From: Bacteroidales bacterium
GTDB lineage: Bacteria; Bacteroidota; Bacteroidia; Bacteroidales; UBA932
NCBI GenBank assembly: GCA_015060405.1
Contig: SUYN01000017.1
Coordinates: 1 to 59,285 of the forward strand
Direction: 5' to 3'
DNA: 59,285 bases
Part shown: piece by piece, positions 37,268 through 45,557 of the stretch
How positions within the stretch are numbered: position 1 is the first letter of the stretch
How the letters are laid out: each line of letters opens with the position of its first letter
Made by a program: the position numbers and the translations under genes
The notes under the pieces: generated by a model
Database searches by the model: none
The model's input: only the letters and a program-made list of their open reading frames with translations
What the model was told of the DNA's origin: nothing

Positions 37268-39337
37268 ATGAGATTCAGGTTCTTTTTATCCGCAGTCCTC
37301 AGCATCATGCTCGCTGCGTCGTGTACGGAAAACACAAGTATAGTCTGGACAGAGGGAGAAGCCGACCCGGCGACAGGCAGGGCAGTCCACACCCTCAAGG
37401 TGCTCAATGCTCCGGAAGGTACGGACTGGAACATATGGCTTACATCCAATCATATCGCATCTTCCGAAGTGGAAGGCACGCAGGGAACGATAAGCCAGCA
37501 CCACGGATGTCTTTACAGGATGACTCCGTATGAACATGAAGGAAAGGACCTGACCGTACTTTATCATGACAGCCCTCTGCAGCGTCACTGCTGGGCTCCC
37601 GAAGGTTTCGTCCTGGAGCATAAGGGCAAGGTGAAGAAACTGGATGTGGAATACGTGTATCTTCCTACGGAGCGTATTCCCGATTTTCCGTATAACCAGG
37701 TGGAGACACAGGTGTGGGATATGATCCCGTCCCTCAAGAAGGTAACTCCTGCAGAGGGTGTTACTGTGGTTGAGGCTATGCCGGAAGTAGCCTTCGTGGA
37801 GTCTGACAGGCCGGGCTGGTACAGGATCACCCTCGACGGCAGCTGCCGTGTGGAGGCCGCTGACGAGGATGGCGCCTTCTATGCAAAGGTCACCCTGGAC
37901 AACCTCAGGAGGAATGCAGGCGGAAACGAACTGCCTGACATGGTCATCGAGGATTGGCCGGACCTGGACTATCGCGGTTTCATGCTTGACATCTCAAGAA
38001 ACTTCACCACAAAAGACAATATCCTGAAATTCATCGAACTTCTCTCGCACTACAAGGTGAGTGTGTTCCACCTTCACTTCGGAGATGACGAGGGATGGAG
38101 ACTTGAGATAGGCAGGTTCCCGGAACTTACGACCTACGGCGCACATCACGCATTTCCTGAAAAGAATGCTGAAGGCGAATATGTGGAGACTATCGGTCTT
38201 ATGCCTTCATACAACGGAAGCATCGATCCTGAGGACATGACCTCATCGGCAAACGGTTTCCTTACCAGAGAAGACTACATCGAGATCCTGAAATATGCGT
38301 GGGAACGCCGCATAGAGGTGATTCCGGAATTTGACACGCCAGGCCATTCAAGAGCGGCCATCAAGGCCATGGAAGCATATGCGGCAAGGACTGGTGACAC
38401 GTCTTATCTCCTGAGCGAGCCTGAAGATGTGTCGGAATATGTTTCAGTACAGTATTATAAGGACAATGCCCTCAATGTCGCGCTTGAGTCTACATACAGG
38501 TTCATTGAGGTTGTCTTTGACGAGCTCATAGCATGTCACAATGAGGCCGGTGTCCCTCTTCCTGCAATACATGTGGGAGGTGACGAGGTTCCGGAAGGCG
38601 CATGGGTGGGATCACCTGCGTGCCAGAAGGTCATGAAGGAAAGAGGCTGGGACAACATCGAGCTCCTGAAGTCATATTATGTAGAGAAAGTGCTTGACAT
38701 AGCTGAAGCAAGGGGAGTGAAGATCTCGGGTTGGCAGGAACTGGTCATGGATCTTGAAGACCATGTCTATGAGAGGATGAAGAAGAACCTTTATTCCATC
38801 AATTTCTGGCACACTGGCTCAGGTCAGGAGGAATATCCATACAAGTATGCCAATGACGGTGTCCCTGCGATCCTTTCGAACATGACCAACACATATGTTG
38901 ACTTCGCCTACACTCCTGACAAATTGGAGAGAGGTCTGTCATGGGGAGGTTTCGTGGACGAGCGCCGCAGCTTCTCGCTTCTTCCATATGACATCTACCG
39001 TTCTATAAGATGGGACGACAGGGGAAGGATGCGTGACATAGCGGATCTGCCTGAGGGCAAGGTCGAACTGAAGGCAAGGGAGAACATTGTCGGAATCCAG
39101 GCTCAGCTGTGGACCGAGACAGTAAGGTCATTCGACCATGTAACCTATTATGTGTTCCCTAAGGTGTGCGGAGTGTTTGAGAGAGCCTGGAATGCCAGCC
39201 CTGAATGGGAAGGCACGACAAAGGCTGACGACCCGGCATTCATGTCTGCCCTTGATCGCTACTACAGCACCGTGGTTTCTCATGAGATGCCGTATTACGA
39301 GTCGATGAAGATAAATTATCGTTCAAGAAGACAATAA
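37268..39337 (+). CDS. GH20 beta-N-acetylhexosaminidase, lipoprotein
   Basis: This 689-residue protein has a lipobox (AASC, Cys18). An N-terminal GH20b-like domain is followed by the TIM barrel starting near DYRGFMLDISRNFTT. The catalytic pair Asp439-Glu440 lies in HVGGDEVPEGAW, where Asp orients the 2-acetamido group and Glu is the acid in substrate-assisted catalysis. It removes terminal GlcNAc or GalNAc from host glycans or chitin fragments. It lies 12 bp after pheS, so it may be transcribed with that housekeeping gene. Confidence 0.92.
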   Translation: MRFRFFLSAVLSIMLAASCTENTSIVWTEGEADPATGRAVHTLKVLNAPEGTDWNIWLTSNHIASSEVEGTQGTISQHHGCLYRMTPYEHEGKDLTVLYHDSPLQRHCWAPEGFVLEHKGKVKKLDVEYVYLPTERIPDFPYNQVETQVWDMIPSLKKVTPAEGVTVVEAMPEVAFVESDRPGWYRITLDGSCRVEAADEDGAFYAKVTLDNLRRNAGGNELPDMVIEDWPDLDYRGFMLDISRNFTTKDNILKFIELLSHYKVSVFHLHFGDDEGWRLEIGRFPELTTYGAHHAFPEKNAEGEYVETIGLMPSYNGSIDPEDMTSSANGFLTREDYIEILKYAWERRIEVIPEFDTPGHSRAAIKAMEAYAARTGDTSYLLSEPEDVSEYVSVQYYKDNALNVALESTYRFIEVVFDELIACHNEAGVPLPAIHVGGDEVPEGAWVGSPACQKVMKERGWDNIELLKSYYVEKVLDIAEARGVKISGWQELVMDLEDHVYERMKKNLYSINFWHTGSGQEEYPYKYANDGVPAILSNMTNTYVDFAYTPDKLERGLSWGGFVDERRSFSLLPYDIYRSIRWDDRGRMRDIADLPEGKVELKARENIVGIQAQLWTETVRSFDHVTYYVFPKVCGVFERAWNASPEWEGTTKADDPAFMSALDRYYSTVVSHEMPYYESMKINYRSRRQ

Positions 39338-39385
39338 TTCAATTCTTGTCTTGAGATGTGACTTTTAGACAAACTTTTAACCGAA

Positions 39386-42300
39386 ATGAAAAGAATAATT
39401 CTTTTAATCTGTTCGATCTGCCTTCTGGCGGGCGGATGTAAGAAGTTCGACCCGAGTGAACTTTGGGAAAACATCAATTCCCTGGACAAGCGTGTGACTG
39501 CGCTTGAAAAGTTGTGTAAGGAAATGAATACCAATATCTCAGCGTTGCAGACATTGGTGGAGGCTTTGGAGAAGAATGATTACATAACCAATGTGTCACC
39601 GGTTCAGAATAATGGTGAAGTGATCGGTTACACAATCAGCTTCGTCTACAGCGATCCTATAACCATATACCATGGTGAAGATGGTGAGGATGGCGAAGAT
39701 GGCAAGGACGGCCAGGATGGCATGACGCCGGTGATCGGGGTCGAGCAGGATACTGACGGTGTGTACTATTGGACAATCAATGGTGAGTGGCTTCTGGATG
39801 AGAACGGACAGAAGATTAGGGCAACTGGTGCTGATGGCAAGGACGGTCAGGACGGTGCTCCAGGTCAGGACGGCGCTCCAGGTCAGGATGGGGAAGATGG
39901 CAAGGATGGCCAGGACGGTGTCACCCCTCAGCTGAAGATAGAGGACGACTACTGGTACGTGTCTTATGATGGCGGCAAGACCTGGACAAAGCTGGGCCCT
40001 GCAGTCGGCGCTCAGGGACCACAGGGAGAGGCTGGTCCTCAGGGCCCTCAGGGAAATCCTGGCGTTGGTGGAGACTCTATGTTTACCGACATCGATTACT
40101 CTTCAAGCAAGGATTATGTGACCTTCGTCCTTGGTAACGGAATGGAGTTCCGTATCCCTACCTGGTATGCATTCGAAGCTCTCCGGGTAAAGTGCGATCA
40201 GATGAACAAGAACATAGAAGCACTTCAGAAGATTGTCGAGGCACTTCAGAACAATGATTATATTACAGGTATCACTGCCATCTACGAAGGTGGAGTGGAG
40301 GTCGGCTATGTGATCACTTTCAGCAAGAGCGGCAAGGTGACCATATACCATGGTCAGGACGGTCAGGATGGCGCTGCAGGAACACCGGGTGCTCCGGGCC
40401 AGGACGGAGTTGACGGAACAGACGGTGTCACTCCGACAATCAGCGTGAAGAAGGATACGGATGGTCAGTACTATTGGACTGTCAACGGTGAATGGCTCCT
40501 CGATGAGAACGGACAGAAGGTGCCTGCATCCTACAGTAACGGAAACACAGGTGCTCCGGGTACTCCGGGCCAGGATGGTGCTGATGGTAAGGACGGTGTC
40601 ACTCCTCAGCTGAAGATAGAGGAAGGCTATTGGTTCGTGTCATATGATAATGGTGAGACATGGACAAAACTCGGTGCAGCTACCGGAGAACAGGGCCCTC
40701 AGGGTGAAACAGGTGCTCAGGGTCCTCAAGGTCCTCAGGGTCCTCAGGGAAATCCAGGCGTCGGCGGTGATTCCATGTTTACCGATGTAGACTATTCTTC
40801 AAGCAAGGATTATGTGATTTTCATTCTCGGCAACGGTACTCAGCTCAAGGTCCCTACATGGTCGGCGTTCGAGGCTCTTCAGGCTCAGTGCGATCAGATC
40901 AACCAGAATATAGAGGCTCTTCAGATCATAGTCAATGCACTTCAGAACAATGATTATATAACCGACATCGTCACGATATATGAGGGTGTGGAGGCAGTCG
41001 GCTATGAGATCACTTTCAGCAAGAGCGGAAAGATCACGATTTATCATGGCCAGGATGGAGCTGATGGCAAGGACGGTCAGGACGGTGCTCCAGGTCAGGA
41101 TGGAGAAGACGGTAAGGATGGCCAGAACGGTGTTCCGGGAAAGGATGGCGCAGATGGTGCCACTCCGGTCATCAGTGTAAAGAAGGATACAGATGGAGTA
41201 TATTACTGGACAGTGAACGGTCAGTGGCTTCTTGACGAGAACGGTCAGAAGGTAAGGGCAACAGGAAAGGATGGAAGCAATGGTGCCGACGGTGCCCCAG
41301 GTCAGGACGGTGCTCCGGGCCAGAACGGCCAGGATGGTGCCCCAGGTACTCCGGGCGCTCCGGGTCAGGATGGCGCTCCAGGCCAGAATGGTGCTGACGG
41401 AAAGGACGGTATCACCCCTCAGCTCAAGATAGAGAACGGCAAGTGGTATGTGTCTTATGATGAAGGCAAGACATGGACAGAACTCGGTCAGGCCACAGGT
41501 GATCAGGGAGCTCAAGGTCCACAGGGCCCTCAGGGCCCACAGGGAAATCCTGGTGTAGGCGGAGACTCGATGTTTACAGATGTCGATTACTCCACCAGCA
41601 AGGACTATGTGATCTTCACTCTTGGTGACGGCACTACCATCAAGGTTCCTACATGGTCGGCATATGAGGCCCTTCAGGCTCAGTGTTTACAGATGAACAA
41701 GGACATCGCTGCTCTTCAGACAGTGATAGAAGCTCTCCAGAACAATGACTATGCGACATCAATTACTCCTATCATCGAGAATGGAGTGGAAATAGGCTAT
41801 AAGATAGTATTCAGCAAGGGTGGAGAAGTCATAATCTATCATGGCAAGGATGGTCAGGACGGTGCCCCAGGCGCTCCTGGTCAGAGCGGTGCTGACGGAA
41901 AGGATGCTGTCGCACCTGTCATCGGTGTGAAGAAAGACTCGGATGGAGTCTATTACTGGACTGTAAACGGCGAGTGGCTTCTCGATGAGTCCGGACAGAA
42001 GCTGAGAGTGACAGGACAGGATGGAAAGGATGGCCAGGATGGCGCTCCGGGTGCCCCAGGTCAGGATGGTGCTCCAGGTCAGGACGGTGCTCCGGGTACT
42101 CCGGGCCAGGACGGCGCCCCAGGTCAGAATGGAGCTGCCGGTAAGGATGGTGTGACCCCTCAGCTGAAGATCGATGGCGGTAAATGGTATGTGTCTTATG
42201 ACAATGGACAGACATGGACAGAGCTCGGCCAGGCTACCGGAGCTCAGGGTCCTCAGGGTCCTCAGGGTCCTCAGGGAAATACAGGAGCTCAGGGCCCTCA

Positions 42301-43720
42301 GGGCCCGCAAGGCGACTCGTTCTTCCTTGGAGTGGACTATGATTCAAATAATCTCTACCTGACCATGCTCAATGGTGAAGTCATAACCATTCCTTTTGCA
42401 TCGAACGGTGTTTCAATGAGATTGAGCACAGTGGGAGAATTCTCGGCAACATTCACAGGTGATGTCGCTCAGAGGGCGGTAGACATGAAGGTGTCTGTGT
42501 ACTACAGCACCAGCAGCAGCCTTTCTCTGTACAATTATACAGGATGTGTCTCAAAGACATCGTTTAGCGGAAGCACATTCACTCTCGTCGTTGACAGACT
42601 CTATTCGGAGACGACGTATTATTACTTCACAGAGACCATCAACAACGGACGCACATCTTACAGTGAAGTCAGCACATTCAGGACCAACAGGGTCAGCGGC
42701 TATGACAGCAATTTCTCTATAACCGATGCTGTCGACCTCTCATCTGCGGGTACTGCCAACTGCTACATCGTGACCAAGGCCGGCACTTACAGCATCTCTG
42801 CAGTAAAGGGTAACGGCTCTACTTCTGTAGGTTCAGTATCTACAGCTGACGTCCTTTGGGAGACCTTCGGTACATCCGTGACGCCGACAAGAGGAGACCT
42901 GATCAAGGGTGCACAATACAAGGACGGAAAAGTCTACTTCAAGACAAATGATTCGTACCGCGAAGGAAACGCATTGATCGCAGCGAAGGATGCTTCTGGA
43001 AATATCCTCTGGTCATGGCACATCTGGATGACTGACCAGCCTAAGGAACAGGTATATTATCACAGTGCCGGTACAATGCTCGACCGTAACCTTGGCGCTA
43101 CAAGTGCGACCCCAGGAGATGTAGGTGCTCTCGGACTTATGTACCAGTGGGGCCGAAAGGATCCGTTCATGGGATCTTCAAGCATATCTTCTGCTGTAGA
43201 GGCCAAGTCTACAATCTCGTTCCCGGCCGTCAAGGCAGGCACATCATCAGTGGGTACCGTGGATTTTGCCACAAAGAATCCTACTACACTCATCAGAGGT
43301 AACAACAGCAATTCATGGATGTATGAACCGGATGAGACATTGTGGCAGAGTACTAAGACAATATATGATCCGTGCCCTGCAGGATGGCGTGTTCCTGATG
43401 GTGGTGAAAGCGGAATCTGGGTCAAGGCCCGCGGAAGCAACAGTATTTCCACCAATCCTTTCGACCATGTCAACAAGGGTGTTAACCTGAGTGGCTACAT
43501 GGGATCAGATGAGGTGATCTGGTATCCGGCAACAGGATACTTCGGAAAGGCCAATGGTCTATTCTACGGTGTAGGAGAACATGCTGCCTATCCTTCTGTA
43601 ACTCCAGGAAGCACCTATGGCGCGTTATGTATTGTCATAGACAGTGACCGCGATGACATGTACCTCCTCTATGTCCAGGACCTCGGAGGTGGAGATCCGG
43701 TACGTTGCTGTAAGGAATAA
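39386..43720 (+). CDS. Collagen-like DUF4988 repeat lipoprotein with FISUMP-like C-terminus
   Basis: This 1444-residue protein has a lipobox (LAGGC, Cys18). Four large units follow, starting near residues 26, 262, 495 and 759. Each has a heptad-like helix (MNKNIEALQKIVEAL type), a small beta strand pair ending TIYHG, a Gly-X-Y stretch (GQDG, GAPGQDG types), a module with YYWTVNGEWLLDENGQK, a second Gly-X-Y stretch, a module with TPQLKI and WYVSYD, and a GPQG stretch. Collagen-like sequence ends near residue 975. A beta-sandwich-like region follows. A FISUMP-like domain from about 1165 (MLDRNLGATSATPGD, DPCPAGWRVPDGG) runs to the end. It probably forms trimeric surface stalks carrying a head domain; function is inferred, not known. 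Confidence 0.82.
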   Translation: MKRIILLICSICLLAGGCKKFDPSELWENINSLDKRVTALEKLCKEMNTNISALQTLVEALEKNDYITNVSPVQNNGEVIGYTISFVYSDPITIYHGEDGEDGEDGKDGQDGMTPVIGVEQDTDGVYYWTINGEWLLDENGQKIRATGADGKDGQDGAPGQDGAPGQDGEDGKDGQDGVTPQLKIEDDYWYVSYDGGKTWTKLGPAVGAQGPQGEAGPQGPQGNPGVGGDSMFTDIDYSSSKDYVTFVLGNGMEFRIPTWYAFEALRVKCDQMNKNIEALQKIVEALQNNDYITGITAIYEGGVEVGYVITFSKSGKVTIYHGQDGQDGAAGTPGAPGQDGVDGTDGVTPTISVKKDTDGQYYWTVNGEWLLDENGQKVPASYSNGNTGAPGTPGQDGADGKDGVTPQLKIEEGYWFVSYDNGETWTKLGAATGEQGPQGETGAQGPQGPQGPQGNPGVGGDSMFTDVDYSSSKDYVIFILGNGTQLKVPTWSAFEALQAQCDQINQNIEALQIIVNALQNNDYITDIVTIYEGVEAVGYEITFSKSGKITIYHGQDGADGKDGQDGAPGQDGEDGKDGQNGVPGKDGADGATPVISVKKDTDGVYYWTVNGQWLLDENGQKVRATGKDGSNGADGAPGQDGAPGQNGQDGAPGTPGAPGQDGAPGQNGADGKDGITPQLKIENGKWYVSYDEGKTWTELGQATGDQGAQGPQGPQGPQGNPGVGGDSMFTDVDYSTSKDYVIFTLGDGTTIKVPTWSAYEALQAQCLQMNKDIAALQTVIEALQNNDYATSITPIIENGVEIGYKIVFSKGGEVIIYHGKDGQDGAPGAPGQSGADGKDAVAPVIGVKKDSDGVYYWTVNGEWLLDESGQKLRVTGQDGKDGQDGAPGAPGQDGAPGQDGAPGTPGQDGAPGQNGAAGKDGVTPQLKIDGGKWYVSYDNGQTWTELGQATGAQGPQGPQGPQGNTGAQGPQGPQGDSFFLGVDYDSNNLYLTMLNGEVITIPFASNGVSMRLSTVGEFSATFTGDVAQRAVDMKVSVYYSTSSSLSLYNYTGCVSKTSFSGSTFTLVVDRLYSETTYYYFTETINNGRTSYSEVSTFRTNRVSGYDSNFSITDAVDLSSAGTANCYIVTKAGTYSISAVKGNGSTSVGSVSTADVLWETFGTSVTPTRGDLIKGAQYKDGKVYFKTNDSYREGNALIAAKDASGNILWSWHIWMTDQPKEQVYYHSAGTMLDRNLGATSATPGDVGALGLMYQWGRKDPFMGSSSISSAVEAKSTISFPAVKAGTSSVGTVDFATKNPTTLIRGNNSNSWMYEPDETLWQSTKTIYDPCPAGWRVPDGGESGIWVKARGSNSISTNPFDHVNKGVNLSGYMGSDEVIWYPATGYFGKANGLFYGVGEHAAYPSVTPGSTYGALCIVIDSDRDDMYLLYVQDLGGGDPVRCCKE
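39510..42310 (+). repeat. Four long tandem repeats inside the collagen-like gene
   Basis: Equivalent points of the four units (the NDYIT/NDYAT codons) lie near 39577, 40250, 40946 and 41741, giving periods of about 673, 696 and 795 bp. Length differences come from the number of Gly-X-Y triplets. The repeats are similar enough at DNA level (for example the GGTCAGGACGG type triplets) to allow slippage or unequal recombination, so length variation between strains is expected. Confidence 0.8.
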
Positions 43721-43736
43721 CAGACAGCATATCATG

Positions 43737-43778
43737 ACAGAACAGGGTGCAGTCCATTCGGGCTGCACCCTGTTCTGT
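43737..43778 (+). terminator. Strong hairpin after the collagen-like gene
   Basis: ACAGAACAGGGTGCAG at 43737-43752 pairs perfectly over 16 bp with 43763-43778, with a 10-base loop. It begins 16 bp after the stop codon. The tail is not very T-rich, but the stem is the most stable simple hairpin I saw in the window. Confidence 0.75.
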
Positions 43779-43785
43779 CTGGGAT

Positions 43786-43926
43786 AGTGGCCTTGTAGTG
43801 GTCTGAGAAGACGATGAGCGCACCCGGGGGTGCTTTGTCGGCACACCTAGGTGCGGCAAGTGGCCTTTTGGTGGTCTGAGAAGACAATGAGCGCACCCGG
43901 GGGTAGAAGAAAATAACACCCGGGTG
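43786..43926. repeat. Two 46-bp direct repeats with four palindromic boxes
   Basis: Copies at 43786-43831 and 43859-43904 differ at only three positions and repeat at 73 bp. Each contains a CACCCGGGGG box (43821, 43894). Each is followed exactly 23 bp later by a perfect 10-bp palindrome, CACCTAGGTG at 43844-43853 and CACCCGGGTG at 43917-43926. Reading frames through the region are short and biased by the repeats, so it is taken as noncoding. A protein-binding array or a dispersed intergenic repeat are both possible. Confidence 0.75.
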
Positions 43927-44033
43927 CATTGGGTGGTACTTTAAAACGTAATCAGTGGAGTGAAATCCGAAGATCAGAATATGGGCGCAGCCCGCGCACC
44001 TTACTTTGTGACAGTGACGGCCATGAAAAAGCT

Positions 44034-44112
44034 CGATTATCTGGCCGGAGATGGGGTTTTGCTGTGCGCGGCCAGATAAAGGACCGATTATCTGGCCGAA
44101 CCCGATTATCCC
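44034..44112. repeat. Short repeats of CGATTATCTGGCCG
   Basis: The 14-mer occurs at 44034-44047 and 44085-44098 in direct orientation. The core CGGCCAGATAA occurs inverted at 44069-44079, and a partial copy (CCGATTATCCCC) lies at 44101-44112. They lie between the palindromic repeats and tRNA-Gly. No gene is recognised in 43721-44271. Confidence 0.6.
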
Positions 44113-44236
44113 CATTTTTCACCGGTTAAAAGAAAAAAGCCGCCTTAGTAAAGGGCGACCTGCATATGGTGTGTTGTCGAATTGTCTAAAAGTGCCCCGA
44201 AGGGCTATATGTTGACGCCACGTCTGGCGGAAGTTC

Positions 44237-44264
44237 AAAATTTAAGGTCATCCGAAGATGACCT
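44237..44264 (-). terminator. Terminator of tRNA-Gly
   Basis: On the minus strand AGGTCATC - TTCG - GATGACCT (44264-44245) forms an 8-bp stem with a UUCG-type tetraloop, followed by TAAATTTT. It begins 8 bp after the tRNA 3' end. Confidence 0.8.
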
Positions 44265-44271
44265 CTTTTGG

Positions 44272-44344
44272 AGCGGAAAACGAGGCTCGAACTCGCGACC
44301 CCAACCTTGGCAAGGTTGTGCTCTACCAACTGAGCTATTTCCGC
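44272..44344 (-). tRNA. tRNA-Gly (anticodon GCC)
   Basis: The 73-nt cloverleaf on the minus strand has an acceptor stem GCGGAAA with TTTCCGC and discriminator T, a D arm GCTC-AGTTGGTA-GAGC, an anticodon arm CAACC-TTGCCAA-GGTTG with anticodon GCC, and a T arm GCGAG-TTCGAGC-CTCGT. CCA is not encoded. Promoter and terminator flank it, so it is a single-gene unit. Confidence 0.96.
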
Positions 44345-44364
44345 ATGTTTCCCGAATGGGATTG

Positions 44365-44395
44365 CAAAGGTAGGCAAAATATTTTAACTTCCAAA
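44365..44395 (-). promoter_or_regulatory. Promoter of tRNA-Gly
   Basis: On the minus strand TTTG (44395-44392), 19 bp, then TACCTTTG (44372-44365) match the Bacteroidota promoter consensus exactly, 21 bp before the tRNA 5' end. Confidence 0.82.
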
Positions 44396-44528
44396 TTATT
44401 CTGCAAAAAAATTCAAAAAAAGTTTTAAAAAACCATTTTTCAAGCGTTTTTTTGGATTATAGGATTATTGTTGTTAATTTTATGGCTTTATTGCAAGGAT
44501 AGTATATTATTGAGAAATATATATTGAA

Positions 44529-45557
44529 ATGAGAAGATTGTCAGGACTACTGCTTTTGTCAGTGGCTGTATTGAATTGTGTTTCATGTAAAGATAAGACG
44601 ACCGTGGCAGCAAGACAGCCTGTGGCAGTCGGTGTGCTGTCTGTCGGAGAGGAGGAAAACGTGGGTCTCGATAATTATGTGGGAGAAGTTCGCGCTTCCA
44701 GGACTGTGGTCCTTTCTCCCCGTCATAACGGCAGACTGACTTCATTTGACATATCGCAGGGCGACATGGTCTCAAGCGGCCAGGTCGTGGCAGAAATAGA
44801 ATCCTCTACCGTCATAGGTGCCTATGAGATGGCGCAGGCGACCTTGAAGCAGGCGGAGGATGCATATGAAAGACTTCAGAAAGTCCATCAGACCGGTTCT
44901 GTGCCGGAAGTCAAGATGGTGGACATCGAAACCCAGCTTTCCAAAGCCAGATCATCAGCGGCATCTGCAGAACAGGCCCTCGAGGACTGCAGGATCAAGT
45001 CACCGTTTGCAGGAGTCGTGGCAAGGACTCAGGTCACCCGGGGCATGGAAGTGTCGCTTGGTGAGCCTCTTGCAGAGATCGTGGATCTGTCTTCACTTCA
45101 AGTGCACATCCCTGTCCCTGAGACAGAAATAGTGACAGTGAAGGTCGGCCAGAAGGCGCATATGGATGTCCCTGCTCTCGGACTCAAGGGCGTGGAACTC
45201 AAGGTCGTGTCAAAGGGCGTTTCAGCTTCACCCCTGTCGCACACCTACGACTGCGTCCTCAAGCCCTATTCCGCAATCAGCGGACTCATGCCTGGCATGG
45301 TTTCACGCGTATATATGAGCAGCCCTGCAGTTACTTCCATCACGATCCCGTCTTCATCGATACGTACGGACATGACGGGACGCTATGTGTGGATAGTAAA
45401 TGATGATGACAGGGTGAGCAAGTCATATGTGACTGTAGATGGTTTCTCAGGCGAGGGTGTCATCATTTCAACAGGCCTTGAACAGGGCGACCGACTTATT
45501 GTGGACGGTATTTCCAAAGTAAGTACCGGAATGAAAGTGAAGGTGATTCAGCGATGA
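44529..45557 (+). CDS. RND efflux periplasmic adaptor, lipoprotein
   Basis: This 342-residue membrane fusion protein has a lipobox (CVSC, Cys20). It has a lipoyl/barrel-sandwich hybrid split around a helical hairpin: SFDISQGDMVSSGQVVAEIES, helices about 95-150, then KSPFAGVVARTQVTRGMEVSLGEPL, and a beta-barrel and membrane-proximal domain to the end. It links the RND pump to the outer membrane channel. It is the first gene of the run, with the pump ATG overlapping its stop (ATGA). Upstream about 130 bp is AT-rich; only an imperfect -7 box (TATTATTG at 44505) is seen. Confidence 0.92.
   Translation: MRRLSGLLLLSVAVLNCVSCKDKTTVAARQPVAVGVLSVGEEENVGLDNYVGEVRASRTVVLSPRHNGRLTSFDISQGDMVSSGQVVAEIESSTVIGAYEMAQATLKQAEDAYERLQKVHQTGSVPEVKMVDIETQLSKARSSAASAEQALEDCRIKSPFAGVVARTQVTRGMEVSLGEPLAEIVDLSSLQVHIPVPETEIVTVKVGQKAHMDVPALGLKGVELKVVSKGVSASPLSHTYDCVLKPYSAISGLMPGMVSRVYMSSPAVTSITIPSSSIRTDMTGRYVWIVNDDDRVSKSYVTVDGFSGEGVIISTGLEQGDRLIVDGISKVSTGMKVKVIQR

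Noticed and set aside
40799..41515. Long open frames on the minus strand opposite the collagen-like gene (also 41759-42310)
   Set aside because: They mirror the Gly-X-Y codon repeats; composition is extreme, there is no start context, and the plus-strand protein is clearly real.
43786..43926. CRISPR array
   Set aside because: Only two repeat units of 46 bp at 73-bp spacing, with conserved sequence in the intervals and no cas genes in the window.
43635..44129. Short frames through the palindromic repeat stretch on both strands
   Set aside because: Their proteins are repeats of the DNA repeat itself in different frames, with no start signals; the stretch is better read as noncoding.
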